Position numbers and translations under genes: made by a program | Source of the DNA: an uncultured Geobacter sp. | GTDB lineage: Bacteria > Desulfobacterota > Desulfuromonadia > Geobacterales > CAIOGM01 | Assembly: GCA_903857795.1 (NCBI GenBank) | Contig: CAIOGM010000174.1 | Location: 1-35,715, forward strand | Direction of reading: 5' to 3' | DNA: 35,715 nt | Part shown: in pieces, positions 33,755 through 35,715 of the stretch | How the letters are laid out: each line of letters starts with the position of its first letter | Position numbering within the stretch: position 1 is the stretch's first letter | The notes under the pieces: model-generated | Told to the model about the DNA's origin: nothing | Database searches by the model: none | The model's input: only the letters and a program-made list of their open reading frames with translations

Positions 33755-33778
33755 GGACACGGCGCGCCGTGTCCCTAC
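33755..33778. repeat. GTAGGG palindrome at the kdpB-kdpC junction
   Basis: A perfect 20-bp palindrome with arms GGACACGGCG and CGCCGTGTCC (33755-33774) is flanked by CTAC (33775-33778), which on the coding strand reads GTAGGG at the start of the element. The TAG of that GTAG is the kdpB stop codon. There is no T-tract. The element lies upstream of the kdpC ribosome site. Confidence 0.93.
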
Positions 33779-35715
33779 GATAGTAACAGCCCCACCAGCA
33801 GATCGATGGCCTTGATCCCCACGAAAGGCGCTATGATGCCGCCCACTCCGTAGACGAGAAGGTTATGGATAAGGAGCTTTTCGGCCGGCATGGGACGGAA
33901 TTTGGTTCCCTTCAGGGCCAGAGGAATCAGCAGGGGGATGATGACCCCATTGAAGATGACCGCGGAGAGGATCGCGCTGGATGGGGTGGCCAGGTGCATG
34001 ACGTTGAGTATCCCCAACTGAGGGTAGATGGAGAGCATCATGGCCGGGATGATGGCGAAGTACTTGGCGATATCGTTGGAGATGCTGAAGGTGGTGAGGT
34101 TCCCACGGGTCATCAGGATCTGCTTCCCAACCTCCACGATATCCAGAAGCTTGGTGGGGTTACTGTCCAAGTCGATGATATTGGCCGCCTCCTTGGCAGC
34201 CTGGGTGCCAGTATTCATGGCCACCGCCACGTCGGCCTGGGCCAGGGCCGGCGCATCATTGGTGCCGTCGCCGGTCATGGCCACCATGTAGCCGGCCTCC
34301 TGATACTCCCTGATCAGCCGGAGTTTGTCCTCGGGCTTTGCCTGGGCAAGGAAGTCGTCCACCTGAGCCTCGGCGGCAATGGCGGCGGCGGTGAGCGGGT
34401 TGTCCCCGGTAACCATGATGGTCTTGATCCCCATGCTCCGGAGCTGCTGGAACCGTTCCTGAATCCCCCCCTTGACGATGTCCTTCAGGTTGATGACCCC
34501 GAAGATCTCGCTATCGCGGCAGACCACCAGCGGTGTCGCCCCGCCGCGGGCGATCCTGTCCACCACATCCTCAAGAGTGTCGGGAATGGTTCGTGCGCCA
34601 AGGCGCCTCACGAAGGCAATGGTTGAATCGGACGCCCCTTTCCGGTACTGCATCCCCCCCGTATTGACCCCGGAGAGGCGAGTGTCGGCGCTGAAGGCGA
34701 TGATCTCGGTATCCGGAGGGAGAGCCTTCGGTTTGAGTTCGTAACTCTTTGTCGCCAGCAGAACGATGCTTCGCCCTTCCGGGGTTTCGTCGGCAAGGGA
34801 TGCCATCAGGGCCGTCTCAGCCAGTTCCTTCTCCGTGTACCCTCCCACGGGGACAAAGGCGACTGCTTCACGGTTCCCCAGGGTGATGGTACCCGTCTTG
34901 TCCAGCAGGAGAATATTCACGTCTCCGGCAGCCTCGATGGCCCGGCCGGAGAGGGCGATGACGTTCTTCTGGAAGAGACGGTCCATCCCCGCGATGCCGA
35001 TGGCAGGGAGAAGCGCCGCGATTGTCGTGGGGGCAAGACAGACGAAGAGCGCCACCAGAATGGTGAGTGAGATGGGGGTTCCCTGGCCGGCGGATTTTAC
35101 GCTGTAGATGGAAAGTGGGCTGATGTTGGCGCAGACCAGCAGAAAGACCGCGGTCAGGGCGACCAACAGGACCTCCAGGGCGACCTCGTTGGGGCTCTTG
35201 CGCCGCTTGGCCCCCTCAATGAGAGAGATCATCCGGTCAAGGAAGGTCTCGCCCGGGTTGGCGGTGATCCGGACGATGATGGCGTTGGCGATAACCTCGG
35301 TGCCGCCGGTGACGGCGCTCCGGTCCCCGCCTGATTCTCGCACCACCGGTGCCGACTCACCGGTCACCGCAGCCTCGTTCACCAGCGCCGCGCCGACAAC
35401 CACATCGCCGTCTCCGGCGATCATCTCCGGCGCTTCCACCAGGATATGGTCACCCTTGCGCAACTCACTGGCCCCCACGAGGGTAAAGTCGCTGCCGAAC
35501 TCGGGCTTCTTCAGGAGCTTGGCGGTCACGTCGGTGCGCGACCTGCGCAGCGACGCTGCCCGGGCCTTGCCGCGACCTTCCGCCAACGCCTCGGCAAAGG
35601 TGGCGAAGAGTACCGTCAGCCAGAGCCAGATGGAGACGGCGCCGGTAAACCAGGCCGACTCCTTGTTGAGGCCGGCCAGAGACAGGGCGAAGGTTACCAG
35701 CGTTATGACGCTGGC
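33775..35715 (-). CDS. kdpB: Potassium-transporting P-type ATPase KdpB, 5' end cut by window
   Basis: The frame is open to the last base of the window, so the gene starts outside; about 646 of roughly 690 residues are present. KdpB is the ATP-hydrolysing subunit of the KdpFABC high-affinity K+ pump. Visible features are the N-terminal [20 protein letters not shown] membrane segment, TGESAPV (the TGES loop whose Ser is an inhibitory phosphosite in E. coli), the phosphorylation motif [24 protein letters not shown] and [12 protein letters not shown]. The stop codon lies inside a palindromic repeat. An ATG-less TTG at 35586 is an internal codon, not a start. kdpA is expected just outside the window. 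Confidence 0.97.
   Translation of the reverse strand, partial: ASVITLVTFALSLAGLNKESAWFTGAVSIWLWLTVLFATFAEALAEGRGKARAASLRRSRTDVTAKLLKKPEFGSDFTLVGASELRKGDHILVEAPEMIAGDGDVVVGAALVNEAAVTGESAPVVRESGGDRSAVTGGTEVIANAIIVRITANPGETFLDRMISLIEGAKRRKSPNEVALEVLLVALTAVFLLVCANISPLSIYSVKSAGQGTPISLTILVALFVCLAPTTIAALLPAIGIAGMDRLFQKNVIALSGRAIEAAGDVNILLLDKTGTITLGNREAVAFVPVGGYTEKELAETALMASLADETPEGRSIVLLATKSYELKPKALPPDTEIIAFSADTRLSGVNTGGMQYRKGASDSTIAFVRRLGARTIPDTLEDVVDRIARGGATPLVVCRDSEIFGVINLKDIVKGGIQERFQQLRSMGIKTIMVTGDNPLTAAAIAAEAQVDDFLAQAKPEDKLRLIREYQEAGYMVAMTGDGTNDAPALAQADVAVAMNTGTQAAKEAANIIDLDSNPTKLLDIVEVGKQILMTRGNLTTFSISNDIAKYFAIIPAMMLSIYPQLGILNVMHLATPSSAILSAVIFNGVIIPLLIPLALKGTKFRPMPAEKLLIHNLLVYGVGGIIAPFVGIKAIDLLVGLLLS

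Overview
The window reads as chromosomal DNA of a Geobacter-like deltaproteobacterium (Desulfobacterota). This is inferred from the high GC content, the rpsU-yqeY-cvpA-dnaG-rpoD gene order, the richness in PAS/CHASE histidine kinases, and the mix of Kdp, Kup and hemerythrin genes. No rRNA, tRNA, CRISPR array, transposase or phage gene was seen.

Layout. (1) 305-4761 holds assorted housekeeping genes: comF on +, then on - an L-2-hydroxyglutarate oxidase, a one-pore K+ channel-like protein and a NupC-type nucleoside transporter. (2) 4977-9886 (-) is an expanded macromolecular-synthesis operon, rpsU-yqeY-cvpA-dnaG-rpoD. It has a strong sigma70 promoter in front of rpsU and a hairpin terminator behind rpoD. 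(3) 10193-11817 (+) is hemL with a coupled cupin gene. Facing it on - is an aldo/keto reductase, and a hairpin lies between the two. (4) 13044-26884 (-) is a run of ten co-directional genes. It begins with rsbT and a fusion of an RsbW/RsbT-like ATPase to an RsbX-like phosphatase, and continues with a histidine kinase, rsbR, rsbS, three more kinases or kinase/receiver hybrids, a further CHASE/PAS kinase and a receiver protein with a decayed HD-GYP-like domain. (5) 26944-35715 (-) is a potassium uptake locus in transcription order kdpB (cut by the window edge), kdpC, a small secreted protein, kdpD, a hemerythrin, kdpE and kup. kup ends only 59 bp before rsbT.

The most interesting system is region 4. 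It contains a complete stressosome core (RsbR, RsbS, RsbT and a feedback phosphatase) but no sigma-B, RsbU, RsbV or RsbW gene. Instead, two of its histidine kinases begin with a domain that closely resembles RsbT. The simplest reading is that the stressosome holds and releases RsbT-like domains that are covalently joined to histidine kinases. Stress sensing would then feed a His-Asp phosphorelay ending in two receiver proteins. The cluster grew by duplication: the kinase/receiver junction occurs twice, 6683 bp apart with no visible length change, and the two CHASE kinases differ mainly by a two-PAS block.

Non-coding structure is notable. Two heptamer arrays fill the cvpA-dnaG gap. Three palindromes with a shared GTAGGG end sit in operon gaps, and one of them supplies the kdpB stop codon. 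A decamer repeat cluster separates the two CHASE kinases. A four-run G-quadruplex motif occupies the kup-rsbT gap.
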